This document shows, in pieces, positions 8,612 through 19,994 of a stretch of 64,000 bases of DNA (position 1 is its first letter; every line of letters starts with the position of its first letter). Where the stretch lies: NCBI GenBank assembly GCA_004293365.1, contig RDYN01000030.1:1-64000 (forward strand), written 5' to 3'. A model generated the notes under the pieces. That model worked only from the letters and a program-made list of their open reading frames with translations. It did not search any database and had not been told where the DNA came from. Both the position numbers and the translations under genes were made by a program. This DNA comes from Oscillatoriales cyanobacterium (GTDB taxonomy: Bacteria > Cyanobacteriota > Cyanobacteriia > Cyanobacteriales > Microcoleaceae).

Positions 8612-8820
8612 ATAAGATTGAATATTTTAGAGCAGTCGGGGAGTAGAATGCGGGCGATCGACTAGCTGTCACACATTTTTCCCATTAAAAACGAAGGCAA
8701 AAGCAAAAAGGAACCACAAAATTGCTCTCCCTCTACCCTCTGTGCCTTCCCTCACCCACAGCTATGCTAAACTGAAAGTTAAAGTGTCTGTAAACTTTAC
8801 CCAAACGATAACCAAAATTT

Positions 8821-9108
8821 ATGACTTATTCAATAGGCCTTTTGGCAAACACGCTAGCGCAATTTCTGCAAATCTATCTAGTCCTGATGATTATTAGGGT
8901 ACTGTTAAGCTGGTTCCCCAACATCAATTGGTACGACCCCCCGTTTTCGATTTTGAGTCAGTTAACAGATCCTTACCTCAATCTCTTCCGCTCAATTATT
9001 CCCCCCTTAGGAGGGATTGACTTTTCTCCAATGATTGCGTTTTTTGTACTTCAGTTTGGCTCGCAAATTCTGATCGGTCTTTTGGGCAGCTTGCAAACCG
9101 CTTTTTAG
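8821..9108 (+). CDS. YggT family membrane protein (CCB3/YlmG-like)
   Basis: A 95-residue protein with two membrane segments: LAQFLQIYLVLMIIRVLLSW and PMIAFFVLQFGSQILIGLLG. Between them lies the family motif FPNINWYDPPFSILSQLTDPYLNLFR. Plastid and cyanobacterial relatives (YlmG/CCB3) act in thylakoid biogenesis or haem attachment to cytochrome b6, so a similar role is possible here. The gene is monocistronic with a stem-loop 200 bp downstream. The window also holds a CCB-type assembly factor at 55842. Confidence 0.85.
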   Translation: MTYSIGLLANTLAQFLQIYLVLMIIRVLLSWFPNINWYDPPFSILSQLTDPYLNLFRSIIPPLGGIDFSPMIAFFVLQFGSQILIGLLGSLQTAF

Positions 9109-9195
9109 TTAGAAAAGCTTAAATTTTTAAGCATCTAGCGTGAACTGCTGGGGAGCATCTCAGTTTTGCATTTACAGTGCTGTCGGGATATCAAA

Positions 9196-9262
9196 AAAGG
9201 TTCGTAGTAGGGACTTCAGTCCGCTCTTTAAAAAATGGTTATTGCCAAACTGAGATGCTCCC
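9196..9262. repeat. Fragment of the 'GTTCGTAGT...GGACTTCAGTCCGC' repeat
   Basis: GGTTCGTAGTAGGGACTTCAGTCCGC matches one arm of the inverted repeats at 11257, 51339 and 55761; the expected second arm is absent. GAGCATCTCAGTTTTGCA and its complement TTGCCAAACTGAGATGCTCC flank it (about 9153 and 9243), so the fragment lies inside another, imperfect inverted repeat. Confidence 0.5.
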
Positions 9263-9313
9263 AACTGCTGGCAGATATCACCGCCAACAAAATTTGAGAT
9301 TTGAGATTTTCAC

Positions 9314-9347
9314 ACAAACTCCCCGGCTTTTGCACCGGGGAGTTTGT
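9314..9347. terminator. Stem-loop terminator between convergent genes
   Basis: Perfect 13-bp arms ACAAACTCCCCGG (9314-9326) and CCGGGGAGTTTGT (9335-9347) with an 8-nt loop. It lies between yggT-like (rightward) and the gene at 9415 (leftward), where a bidirectional terminator would be expected. There is no long T-run. Confidence 0.6.
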
Positions 9348-9414
9348 CGTAGATGAGAGTTGAGAAATTGAAAGCAACTCAGCCATCTACTATCTAAAAT
9401 CTCACATAGTTTCC

Positions 9415-9846
9415 TTAGCGGCGAACCACGCCAGTAAAACCTGTAGCTTTAAACTGCTTGAGCTGCAAAGGTGTTCGTTGATTGGCTGCAACGGAAATTC
9501 TGAGCTGAAAATCGCTAATTCCAGGAGGAACTTCTTCGATAGAACCTAAGCGAGTCCGGTTTTGCATCACTGGATTTTCATCTGCATCATAAATGCGGCC
9601 AAAAATATCAGCATTAACGACAGGTTTGCCGCTCGTATTTTCAGCTTTCCCAGTAATCAAAAAGCAATTAGCTTCCATAGAGCTACCGCTGGTAACTGTT
9701 CCTTCTGCCATTTCTGCCGGACATTCGCGATAGGAAAGATCGGAAAGTTTAATGGGCGTGAGCGCCCAAGCTGGTGGAGTGACTACCAAACTCAAAATTG
9801 CGATCGCGCAAGTAGCAAAAAAAAGACTGATAGCTCGAAATTTCAT
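9415..9846 (-). CDS. Secreted hypothetical protein, FxLYD-like
   Basis: A 143-residue protein with a clear signal peptide: MKFR, a hydrophobic stretch AISLFFATCAIAILSLVV and a cleavage-like PAWA|L site near residue 29. The mature part has paired Cys residues (RECPAEM and EANCFLI) and a beta-rich region GKAENTSGKPVVNADIFGRIYD, the form of domains that compare 'new versus old' bond strands such as FxLYD. It is a conserved cyanobacterial type, but I do not know a function. It probably acts outside the cytoplasmic membrane. Confidence 0.75.
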   Translation of the reverse strand: MKFRAISLFFATCAIAILSLVVTPPAWALTPIKLSDLSYRECPAEMAEGTVTSGSSMEANCFLITGKAENTSGKPVVNADIFGRIYDADENPVMQNRTRLGSIEEVPPGISDFQLRISVAANQRTPLQLKQFKATGFTGVVRR

Positions 9847-9977
9847 AACAATTGCAGCGTAAGTATATTTTACTCAGCTTAGCGCGAATTCAAGGTCAAA
9901 TTCTTAACCTCCTCCGGGAAACGGCATCTTGAGTGTCCGGCTCCAGGAGGAGACTGCTTTGCTGTAGGGAAACGGCA

Positions 9978-10955
9978 TCAGTCTAAGCCTAAATGCTGGC
10001 CCAAGGCTTGGCGCATCACATCCACAGGGACGGATTCTGTCTCCAGCCAAATTTTCAAGGCTGCTGCTCCTTGTTGAACTAGCATTTCTAGTCCGTCAAT
10101 CGGCATCGCCCCGCGAAGCTGTGCATCTTTGAGAAACTGAGTAGGATTCGGGGTGTAAATGAGATCGTAAGCGATCGCACCTGCTTTCATTCGATCGAGC
10201 GCAGCAGCAGCAACCGGCGACTTTTCCCCGTGCGGGTACATTCCCACAGGAGTTGTATTCACCAGCAAATCCGCCTGCGAAATCAACATTGACAAATTAT
10301 CCCAAGTATGCACCTGCAAATTCTGCACCGGCATCGGAGAATTCACCCAACTTTGCTGAAATTCGGCTAAATTTTGGGTATTGCGGCCGACAACGTGAAT
10401 CTCTGCAAATCCCAATTGAGCGCATCCAGCCACCACAGCCCTCGCCGCCCCGCCATTCCCCAAAATTACCGCTACTTTCTGACTCCAATCGGAACCCCCC
10501 CTAGCCCCCCCTTGGTAAGGGGGGGGACAGGATCCAACAGCCGTATTGTCTCTTTCTAAGGGAAAGGTCGCGTCTTTAGCCCCCCCTTGGCAAGGGGGGG
10601 TTGGGGGGGTTTGCAAGGGCGCGAGAAAGCCTTCTACGTCGGTATTTGTGCCGCACCAACCTTTGTCAGTGCGGTAGACGGTGTTGACTGCCCCGATCGC
10701 CCTAGCAATGGGAGAAACCTCGGCCAGCAGCGGTAAGATTGCCTGTTTGTGAGGAATCGTGATGCTAAATCCCCGAAGGTCGATCGCCCCAAATCCTGCC
10801 AGCGCAGCCTTTAAATCCTCTGGTTTTACCGGAAATGGCAGGTAAACAAAATCGACGCCCAAGTGGGAAATGGCAGCATTGTGCATCGCCGGGGACAGAG
10901 AATGTGCGATCGGATGACCGATTACTCCGAGCAGTTTAGTAGTGCCTTTAATCAT
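9978..10955 (-). CDS. aroE: Shikimate dehydrogenase (AroE) with repeat-derived insertion
   Basis: NADPH-dependent reduction of 3-dehydroshikimate in the shikimate pathway. Family motifs are complete: HSLSPAMHNAAI near residue 18, the catalytic lysine in ITIPHKQA, GAVNT, NTDVEGF, the nucleotide loop LGNGGAARAVV and the C-terminal DGLEMLVQQGAAAL. At 325 residues it exceeds the usual 280-290. The extra 40 or so residues lie between DVEGFLAPLQ and SQKVAVILG, encoded by a double hairpin repeat at 10495-10615. The insertion is in the linker between the catalytic and NADP-binding domains, so activity may survive. The gene is leftward and alone. Confidence 0.92.
   Translation of the reverse strand: MIKGTTKLLGVIGHPIAHSLSPAMHNAAISHLGVDFVYLPFPVKPEDLKAALAGFGAIDLRGFSITIPHKQAILPLLAEVSPIARAIGAVNTVYRTDKGWCGTNTDVEGFLAPLQTPPTPPCQGGAKDATFPLERDNTAVGSCPPPYQGGARGGSDWSQKVAVILGNGGAARAVVAGCAQLGFAEIHVVGRNTQNLAEFQQSWVNSPMPVQNLQVHTWDNLSMLISQADLLVNTTPVGMYPHGEKSPVAAAALDRMKAGAIAYDLIYTPNPTQFLKDAQLRGAMPIDGLEMLVQQGAAALKIWLETESVPVDVMRQALGQHLGLD
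10495..10615. repeat. In-frame poly-C/poly-G hairpin repeat inside aroE
   Basis: Two copies of CCCCCCTTGG(T/C)AAGGGGGG flank a stretch with GTATTGTCTCTTTCTAAGGG. In the aroE frame they encode PPxQGGA-type peptides on both sides. The same PPxQGGA-coding hairpin stands inside lnt at about 715-755, and related hairpins lie between genes at 12789 and 62621. Confidence 0.85.
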
Positions 10956-11256
10956 AGTTTGAAGGAAGAAGGAAGTTCGGCAACGGATTTTTTAACGGAT
11001 TTAACGGATGGATTTTGAAAGGGAGTATCTCATTTTTACAAGAAGCATTTTTTATCTTCCGTGCGAGCTGTCGCGAGTTCTCGACAGCACTATAAATGCA
11101 AAAATAAGATACTACCTTTTGAAAGAATAAGTAAGAAGGAACAAGGAAGAATTAAACTAATTCTTGTGAATTTATTGTACAGCTTTTTCGAGCAGAGATT
11201 TGAACTTATTATTCAACTCAGTTAAATAAAAATATTGATTTGCACAAAGATAATAG
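10956..11256. other. Upstream gap of aroE with a GGAAGAAGGAAG / AACGGAT element
   Basis: Positions 10966-11009 carry GGAAGAAGGAAGTTCGGCAACGG and AACGGAT units, the free-standing form of the element found inside lnt. CTGTCGCGAGTTCTCGACAG at about 11069 is a small hairpin. No gene is seen. Confidence 0.55.
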
Positions 11257-11316
11257 GGTTTGTAGTGAGGACTTTAGTCCGCTCATTTATGCGGACTAAA
11301 GTCCTCACTACAAACC
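11257..11316. repeat. Perfect 26-bp inverted repeat, GGTTTGTAGTGAGGAC family
   Basis: Arms 11257-11282 and 11291-11316 are exact complements: GGTTTGTAGTGAGGACTTTA... and ...TAAAGTCCTCACTACAAACC, with an 8-nt loop. Sister elements are at 51339-51397 and 55761-55821. It lies just past the stop of the leftward ATPase gene. Confidence 0.9.
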
Positions 11317-11347
11317 TAGTTAATTGGAGTTGTGAGTATTTTACAAC

Positions 11348-12724
11348 TCAAAGCTGTTGCGCCACATTTTCTGTTTCCCGAAACTCCTTTGCATCAGCCA
11401 AAATCGGATTGACATCAAACCAGTAATCCTCGCCGTAACGGTATTCAAACACCCAGAGACTGCGTAACAAAATTTGGTATTTAGTTTCCCCGCTGACAGT
11501 TTTGGTAGCGGATACTTGCCGCAGTAAATTCCACTCATCAGGTTCGATCGCCAAAGTAAGCTGGTGACGGCGTTGAACAATCACATTTTCCAAAGTTTCC
11601 CGCGACACAGGAGGGTCTTGTTTTTGCAGACAGCTATAAAGTAGTTGTAACAAATTGCGGACATGACCCCCGCTAACTCGACACAGGCGATCGAGTGTTT
11701 CGCCAGAATCGAAAATTTTGCCCGCCAAAGCATAGCGCCCAGAAGCCTCCACCGTCGGAAAAGCCCGCGCCAGAACCATCTGACGCAGCAATTCCACACC
11801 CTCTCCACACTCAGAACCGTCATGCAACTGCACCGGCACCATCGGCAAAACCTTCGGATCTACCCCGAAGCGATTGCTAAGCTGGCCCAAATCGTTAGAG
11901 AAAATCAGCACCAAAGGAATTGTATACACGACATGACAGTTCAGTCTTGCCAACTGCTCCCCGCGATCGACAAACAGATATTCCGGCTGCAACCGCCCCG
12001 TCGGTTTCGCGCACAGGTGTATGCGATCGAGATTGTCGATAATTACCACAAGTCCCTGTTTACCTTGGCGTTTCAATTCTTGATTGGCCGGTTCCAGCAA
12101 CTCCTTATTGAGCGCATCTAAAATTACATTAGTTCTGGGCTCCAAATATTGCCTCAACTCCGATCGCAAATTCGGAGCATCTTTCGCCTTAGCAGTAATT
12201 TTGCCAATACCCAAAGACAAAGAAAACTCTCCATCCGTGCTAGCATTTACCTCACCCAAACCGGGGACAGAAGCTCCCGCTTTCAGATCTATTTGAGTTT
12301 GAAAAACATCAGCAACCCCCTTGAGCAAAGCTTTAAAACCCGTCGGTTGCAGCTTGATTTTCATTTTCTCAATGCTTTCGCTCACCTGACGCGCCACGCT
12401 CAACAAAATGTCAGTGATATCAACATCAGCCATGTCTAAATCTTTACTCGACTCAAAATAAACCACATGAAAACCTTGCTCCTGCAATTGAGCTTGCAGC
12501 CGCAGCAATTCTGTGGATTTCCCCGAGCCGATGTGACCGGTAAATAATTGACAGGTAGGTACATCCGGCGAGAGACGGCTGATGGTACGCTCCAATTGTT
12601 CTACGATTGTGCCGCCCCGCACTGACGAAAAATCGATATAGTATTGTCGGTCTTCTTGATTTGCTACAGCCAGAGTGTAGCTGGGATTGCAGGCCGTATA
12701 AAATTTCTGTAAATTTAGTTCCAT
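11348..12724 (-). CDS. P-loop ATPase of AAA+/STAND type
   Basis: A 458-residue ATPase of unknown role. Walker A is GHIGSGKST at 63-71 and Walker B is LVVIIDNLDRI near residue 230, where the aspartate ends a hydrophobic strand. A segment after Walker A contains a glycine-rich insert (GASVPGLGEVNASTDGEFSL). The C-terminal part has an SGGHVRNLLQLL sequence, which resembles the sensor 2 region of Cdc6/Orc or KAP-type ATPases. No effector domain is visible. It could be a stand-alone regulator or ATPase of an accessory system. Confidence 0.75.
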   Translation of the reverse strand: MELNLQKFYTACNPSYTLAVANQEDRQYYIDFSSVRGGTIVEQLERTISRLSPDVPTCQLFTGHIGSGKSTELLRLQAQLQEQGFHVVYFESSKDLDMADVDITDILLSVARQVSESIEKMKIKLQPTGFKALLKGVADVFQTQIDLKAGASVPGLGEVNASTDGEFSLSLGIGKITAKAKDAPNLRSELRQYLEPRTNVILDALNKELLEPANQELKRQGKQGLVVIIDNLDRIHLCAKPTGRLQPEYLFVDRGEQLARLNCHVVYTIPLVLIFSNDLGQLSNRFGVDPKVLPMVPVQLHDGSECGEGVELLRQMVLARAFPTVEASGRYALAGKIFDSGETLDRLCRVSGGHVRNLLQLLYSCLQKQDPPVSRETLENVIVQRRHQLTLAIEPDEWNLLRQVSATKTVSGETKYQILLRSLWVFEYRYGEDYWFDVNPILADAKEFRETENVAQQL

Positions 12725-12788
12725 ACCCTGTTCTGTGTTTTATAATATTATGCCCTAATACCAATTTTTTATGAGGCTGCATAGAATC

Positions 12789-12873
12789 CGATCCCCCCTA
12801 ACCCCCCTTAATAAGGGGGGGAAAAGATTCCGCTCAAAGTCCCCCGACAATCAGGGGGATGCGAGGGGGATCT
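12789..12873. repeat. Poly-C/poly-G dispersed hairpin element
   Basis: GATCCCCCCTAACCCCCC followed by GGGGGGG, then AAAGTCCCCC...GGGGGAT and GAGGGGGATC. It forms two nested stems bounded by GATCCCCC and GGGGGATC. A close relative is at 62621-62703. Confidence 0.75.
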
Positions 12874-13078
12874 AGATATGTGCAACGATCCATTAAATTG
12901 GTATAATACCTTCTTCATTTAGCTATTTGACCGCTCCGCACAAATTGCTAGTTTTTTTTGATGTTTGATTTGTCTGTCAATATCTAGATGTATCTCAGAA
13001 TCCGCCAGCAAAAATCCTACTTATTTTTTGCAGTCACGGAATGAACAAAAATCAGTAATAACTTGATTGGTTCGAGCG

Positions 13079-13125
13079 TGAGGACTTGAGTTATCTCCAA
13101 AATCCGAGGACTCAAGTCCTCACCA
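13079..13125. repeat. Inverted repeat GTGAGGACTTGAG ... CTCAAGTCCTCAC
   Basis: Arms GTGAGGACTTGAG and CTCAAGTCCTCAC enclose about 20 nt. It is a diverged member of the 'TGAGGACTTTAGTCC' family of hairpins. Confidence 0.65.
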
Positions 13126-13433
13126 CTAACACATTGATTGCGGGGAATTGGCCGAACAGGATCTGAAGCAGGCGATCGCGAATTTGTCTGCTAGAATCAA
13201 AGACGAACAGTGGGCGGTAATGTTCTCCAGTAAAATTGGGTATTTGAGTACGGTTAACCGAATGGAGAAAGGGCGAGCACTTGCACCCGCCCCGATGGAT
13301 TATCCAGTTAAGATTGGCGGGAATATCCAACCTCAAATCTAATTGCATCAGCAAATCCCGCAACAGATTTCTCACCGAGCAAGATTAACTTGCCGAAACT
13401 GTTAGCTGTACCGATTCACCAGATTTCAAAGTG

Positions 13434-14114
13434 CTATTTTGCATTAATTAATTCTACCATTCCTTCGCCTACACCTGCGGCGGAAGCCGGATTTTGCCCT
13501 GTGACGAGTCTCTCGCTCGCCACCACACAAACCTCAAAATTAGCAACCTTGGTAAACTTCGCCCCGCGTTCGATTAATGTTGACTCCAGCAAAAACGGGA
13601 CTATATTAGTCAGTCCCACAGCAGCTTCCTCTTCATTAGTAAAAGCAGCCACAGTCTTGTCAGCAACCAGGTATGTGCCATCAGACAGCTTAATATTGAC
13701 TAACGCCGCAGGCCCGTGACAGACAGCACCAACAATTCCGCCTGCTTCATAAATAGCAGCCGCAATCTCAGCCAGTCGATCGTTATTTGGGAAATCCCAC
13801 ATCGTCCCGTGTCCGCCAGCATAGAAAATAGCGCCGTATTCTGCGGGGTCAATTTGTGCGGGATTGAGGGTATTTTCGACTCGCAAAACCTGCTCGGAAT
13901 CGTCTAAAAAAGCCTTATTTAGCGGGTCTTCCAAATCAATGCCAACCATCGGGGCTTTGCCGCCTTTGGGACTCACAAAATCTACGGTTAATCCAGCCCG
14001 AGTAAAAGCATCCAACGGGTGCGTCACCTCTGGGAGATAAAAACCAGTTTCTTTACCAGTATCGCCCAGTGTATCGTGGCTGGTTAAAACAATCAGAACT
14101 TTTTGGCTAGTCAT
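13434..14114 (-). CDS. DJ-1/PfpI family protein (Hsp31-like glutamine amidotransferase fold)
   Basis: A 226-residue DJ-1/PfpI-family protein, probably a glyoxalase III-like enzyme, deglycase or chaperone. The nucleophile elbow is GAVCHGPAAL with Cys132 followed by His133, and the acidic residue expected near the active site is Glu22 in GKETGFYLPEV. The GGHGTMWDFPNN and GQNPASA motifs are characteristic of the Hsp31/HchA-like subgroup. It is divergent from the LysR gene at 14522, which could control it; this is inference from position only. Confidence 0.9.
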   Translation of the reverse strand: MTSQKVLIVLTSHDTLGDTGKETGFYLPEVTHPLDAFTRAGLTVDFVSPKGGKAPMVGIDLEDPLNKAFLDDSEQVLRVENTLNPAQIDPAEYGAIFYAGGHGTMWDFPNNDRLAEIAAAIYEAGGIVGAVCHGPAALVNIKLSDGTYLVADKTVAAFTNEEEAAVGLTNIVPFLLESTLIERGAKFTKVANFEVCVVASERLVTGQNPASAAGVGEGMVELINAK

Positions 14115-14223
14115 ATTCGATTCCTTTTGCGGATGTCTTTGTGCTTGTTGTTTTCATCCTAGGTCGAATTCATCTAAAATACAAATTATAAAAGTTTCGT
14201 GTAACTATAAATATAGTTATAGT

Positions 14224-14406
14224 AGTCCGGCAGAGGTTTAAACCCCTGCCTCAAAGCGAAAGTCCTCTCAAAGAGGACTGAAGAGAAGAATTTTCAACTC
14301 GTTAGTCCTCTTTTAGAGGAATGAGAAGAATAATTTTTCAACTCATTAGTCCTCTTTTAGAGGACTTTAGCTATTAGACAGGGGTTTTTAACCCCTGGCG
14401 GACTAT
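14224..14406. repeat. Three-stem dispersed element, copy 1
   Basis: Outer arms AGTCCGGCAG and CTGGCGGACT enclose a GGTTTAAACCCC stem, an AAGTCCTCTCAAAGAGGACT stem and a TAGTCCTCTTTTAGAGGACT stem that is duplicated in part. Sister copies are at 28208-28341 and 33905-34027. This copy occupies the divergent control region of the DJ-1 and LysR genes. Confidence 0.85.
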
Positions 14407-14521
14407 CGGGTGGGCAGTAGAAGTGATGGACTAAAAGCTGAAGTTGACACTAATAATTTATGGCAAATGCCAATCTTCAACAATCAATCCGTGTATCCGT
14501 GTCCAAATCGGTGCCTTCGCT

Positions 14522-15406
14522 ATGATTAACTTTGAGTGGTATCGCAGCTTTATCGAGGTTTACCGCGTGGGAACCGTATCGGGCGCCGCCCAAGTTCTCC
14601 ACCTCACGCAACCGGCTGTCAGCCAACACGTCGCAGCCTTGGAGTCAGCTTTGGGAAATCCTTTGTTTCAAAGGACTCCGAGGCGGATGGTTCCCACGGA
14701 AGCGGGACAAAGATTGTATACTCAAGTTGCTGGCGCGATCGAGAAACTCGAATCAGTCCCCCACAAAAACTCCACAGCCGAAACTCCGCAAACCATCAGA
14801 ATCGGTACGCCGCCAGAATATTTTACTGAACGAATGCTCGATCGGCTGCCGCAGGACGATCGCACTTTTTACACAGTGCAATTTGGATTAACATCAGAAT
14901 TAATCCCACAACTCAAAGCCGGAAAACTCGACATTGTAATTGCCACTCAAAAAATTACTTTATCCGATATAGAATGTCAATTATTATTCGAGGAAACTTT
15001 TTGGCTCGTCGGCCCGCCAAATTTGGAAGTTCCGATTGCCGAAGAAATCAGCCAAACAGACTTAAATGCGATCGCTCAATGGCTGCTAACCCAACCGTGG
15101 ATTGCTTACAGCGAAGAATTGCCGATCGCCCGCCGCTTTTGGCGCGTGGTATTTGGCAAAAGAATCGACGTTCAACCCAAACTAATTATTCCCGATTTAA
15201 GAGCAATCAGACAAGCCGTTGCAGCGGGATTTGGATTAAGCGTTCTTCCCGACTACTTGTGTGTAGATTGGTTGCAAGAAAATCGATTAACACTTGTGCT
15301 TAAACCGTCACCAACAGTCAAAAATCGCCTCTGGCTGGCTTTTCGGAAATCTGAAAGACAGTTGCCAAAAATCAAACGGATGTTAGAAATTTGCAAATTT
15401 CAATAA
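14522..15406 (+). CDS. LysR-family transcriptional regulator
   Basis: A 294-residue regulator if started at ATG 14522, giving MINFEWYRSFIEVYRVGTVS; an upstream TTG at 14444 would add 26 unlikely residues. The winged helix-turn-helix covers residues about 5-60, with SGAAQVLHLTQPAVSQHVAA and LFQRTPRRMVPTEAGQRLY. The remainder is the periplasmic-binding-like effector domain. The gene diverges from the DJ-1/PfpI gene, the usual LysR arrangement, so that gene is a candidate target. The ligand is unknown. Confidence 0.9.
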   Translation: MINFEWYRSFIEVYRVGTVSGAAQVLHLTQPAVSQHVAALESALGNPLFQRTPRRMVPTEAGQRLYTQVAGAIEKLESVPHKNSTAETPQTIRIGTPPEYFTERMLDRLPQDDRTFYTVQFGLTSELIPQLKAGKLDIVIATQKITLSDIECQLLFEETFWLVGPPNLEVPIAEEISQTDLNAIAQWLLTQPWIAYSEELPIARRFWRVVFGKRIDVQPKLIIPDLRAIRQAVAAGFGLSVLPDYLCVDWLQENRLTLVLKPSPTVKNRLWLAFRKSERQLPKIKRMLEICKFQ

Positions 15407-15547
15407 TTTTATAAACACGAAACAGAGCCTCTGGATTTGCATCCCCAGTTGGGATTTCCGGGTAGGGCGATCGCGAAAAGAGGTCAAATCGGTTCTATAT
15501 CTCGAAGTGGTATCCGCCCTAGAGGAGAGCGGGTATCGACTCTTTTA

Positions 15548-16063
15548 CTACACCTCAGCCGGCTGTTTTTCTTGAGTCTTGAGCCACTCCGTTGCCGATT
15601 TCGATTCAGCCTGCGCTTCCTCCGACTGAGTAGCTAGCCACTCCTGATAAGCCTTTTCATCACCACCAAAAGAATCTAGGGATGGAGCAAGGCGGTGAGC
15701 CTTTTTCATCCAGACATCTTCAGGTACTAAAGGCTTATAAGCGCAGTAGCAAATGCAAATTGTATCAAACCCTGCACCATAGGGAGGCGGAATTTCAGGG
15801 GTGTATTCTTCCACCCGAACAACTTCCCAGCCACTATCTCGAAAGGAGTCCCGGTTTTCTGGCACTGTTTCCGTCAGTCGGTGTCCGATCGCAGGAGCAG
15901 GTTTGTCGCTAGAGTCGTAGTGTTCTGCAATGGTGTTGATCAAACAGGGTACTGAATCCACATTTGCAATGCGGTAAAACGACTTTCCGATTTGTGTCTC
16001 AGTCTTCTGACGATACTTTTCAATTTCACCTTTATCCGCTTTGAACAGAATCAGTTTACGCAT
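15548..16063 (-). CDS. Large protein of the paired CYC module, copy 1 (unknown function)
   Basis: A 171-residue protein with no family I recognise. Landmarks shared with the genes at 23185 and 41651 are an N-terminal K(L/Y/W)I(L/V)(F/Y)KA strand, the middle IAEHYDSSDKPAPAIGHR, GWEVVRVEEYTP, and the strand ICICYCAYKPL. Near the C-terminus LDSFGGDEKAYQEWL matches copy 2 almost residue for residue, as does the terminal QPAEV. It begins inside the preceding small gene: ATGCGTAA supplies both its start and that gene's stop, an eight-base overlap indicating coupled translation. No signal peptide or membrane span. Probably cytoplasmic. Confidence 0.8.
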   Translation of the reverse strand: MRKLILFKADKGEIEKYRQKTETQIGKSFYRIANVDSVPCLINTIAEHYDSSDKPAPAIGHRLTETVPENRDSFRDSGWEVVRVEEYTPEIPPPYGAGFDTICICYCAYKPLVPEDVWMKKAHRLAPSLDSFGGDEKAYQEWLATQSEEAQAESKSATEWLKTQEKQPAEV

Positions 16064-16289
16064 CTTCTTTGTCCTCCTTGAAGTAGTCGCCTTGCGTTAA
16101 ATCCATGCGAGAGGGTGGAAACTCGCAGTACCCATCGAAAACGCAATCAACAGGTAAAACATCAGTTGCGACTAGCTCTGCCTGCTTCAGCGTCCACCCG
16201 TAATTATCTGCCATATCCTCGCAGCATTCTTCATTCGCTGCCGCATGGCGGGTTTCATCTTTCTCCTCGTCGTATCTGGGTTTTGGCAT
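16056..16289 (-). CDS. Small acidic Cys-containing protein of the paired module, copy 1
   Basis: A 77-residue acidic protein, unknown function. It shares RHAAANEECCEDM, YGWTLK, and DCVFDGYCEFP with the small proteins at 23645 and 41431. The pattern RHAA-x-x-E-C-C followed by YGWxLK and CVF(D/E)G is the family signature. An AGGAG ribosome site stands ten bases before the ATG, in a leader (GGAGTAA...) similar to that of copy 2. It is translated first and overlaps the larger partner by eight bases. It might be an immunity-like or antitoxin-like partner, but nothing in the sequence proves it. Confidence 0.8.
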   Translation of the reverse strand: MPKPRYDEEKDETRHAAANEECCEDMADNYGWTLKQAELVATDVLPVDCVFDGYCEFPPSRMDLTQGDYFKEDKEDA

Positions 16290-16440
16290 ACTTAAGTTAC
16301 TCCTAGTTCGGATAGTCGGACTTTGGAGAAGTCGTCTCGGTTGAGTGTGTCCTCACTCACCGGGGCGCATTCACATAATTTATATTATAGAAATGCCAAG
16401 TTATATGAAGCAAACAACTCCCAGCACACACTCTCTTTCC

Positions 16441-16470
16441 TCACTCTGCGCTCTCTGCGCCCTCTGCGGT
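16441..16470. repeat. CTCTGCGC short repeat, copy 1
   Basis: ACTCTGCGCTCTCTGCGC followed by CCTCTGCGGTAA. The same string occurs at 26040-26070 before narM. It is a small dispersed element of unknown role. Confidence 0.7.
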
Positions 16471-16490
16471 AAAAAAACGTCCAAATCATA

Positions 16491-16522
16491 CAAAAAAAGG
16501 GCTAGTAATTACACCAGCCCTT
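16491..16522 (-). terminator. Intrinsic terminator of apcE
   Basis: On the minus strand AAGGGCTGGTG...TAGCCCTT forms a stem followed directly by TTTTT (arms 16497-16503 and 16516-16522, with an inner GTAATTAC palindrome). It stands about 60 bp after the apcE stop codon. Confidence 0.75.
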
Positions 16523-16579
16523 CAACTAATTTGAGATATTAAATTACAAGTAACTTAACATCTCAAACCTCAAAACAAT

Positions 16580-19994
<3,415 letters not shown>

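Larger units (their letters stand above)
12725..13433. other. Repeat-filled gap without a recognised gene
   Basis: Contains the poly-C/poly-G element at 12789-12873 and a GAGGACTTGAG...CTCAAGTCCTCA inverted repeat at about 13079-13125. A 64-codon frame at 13148 with a TTG start resembles nothing I know. The region may hold the upstream signals of the ATPase gene. Confidence 0.5.

Noticed and set aside
13148-13342. 64-codon frame with TTG start before the DJ-1 gene
   Set aside because: No resemblance to a known protein, no ribosome site, and the region is full of repeats.
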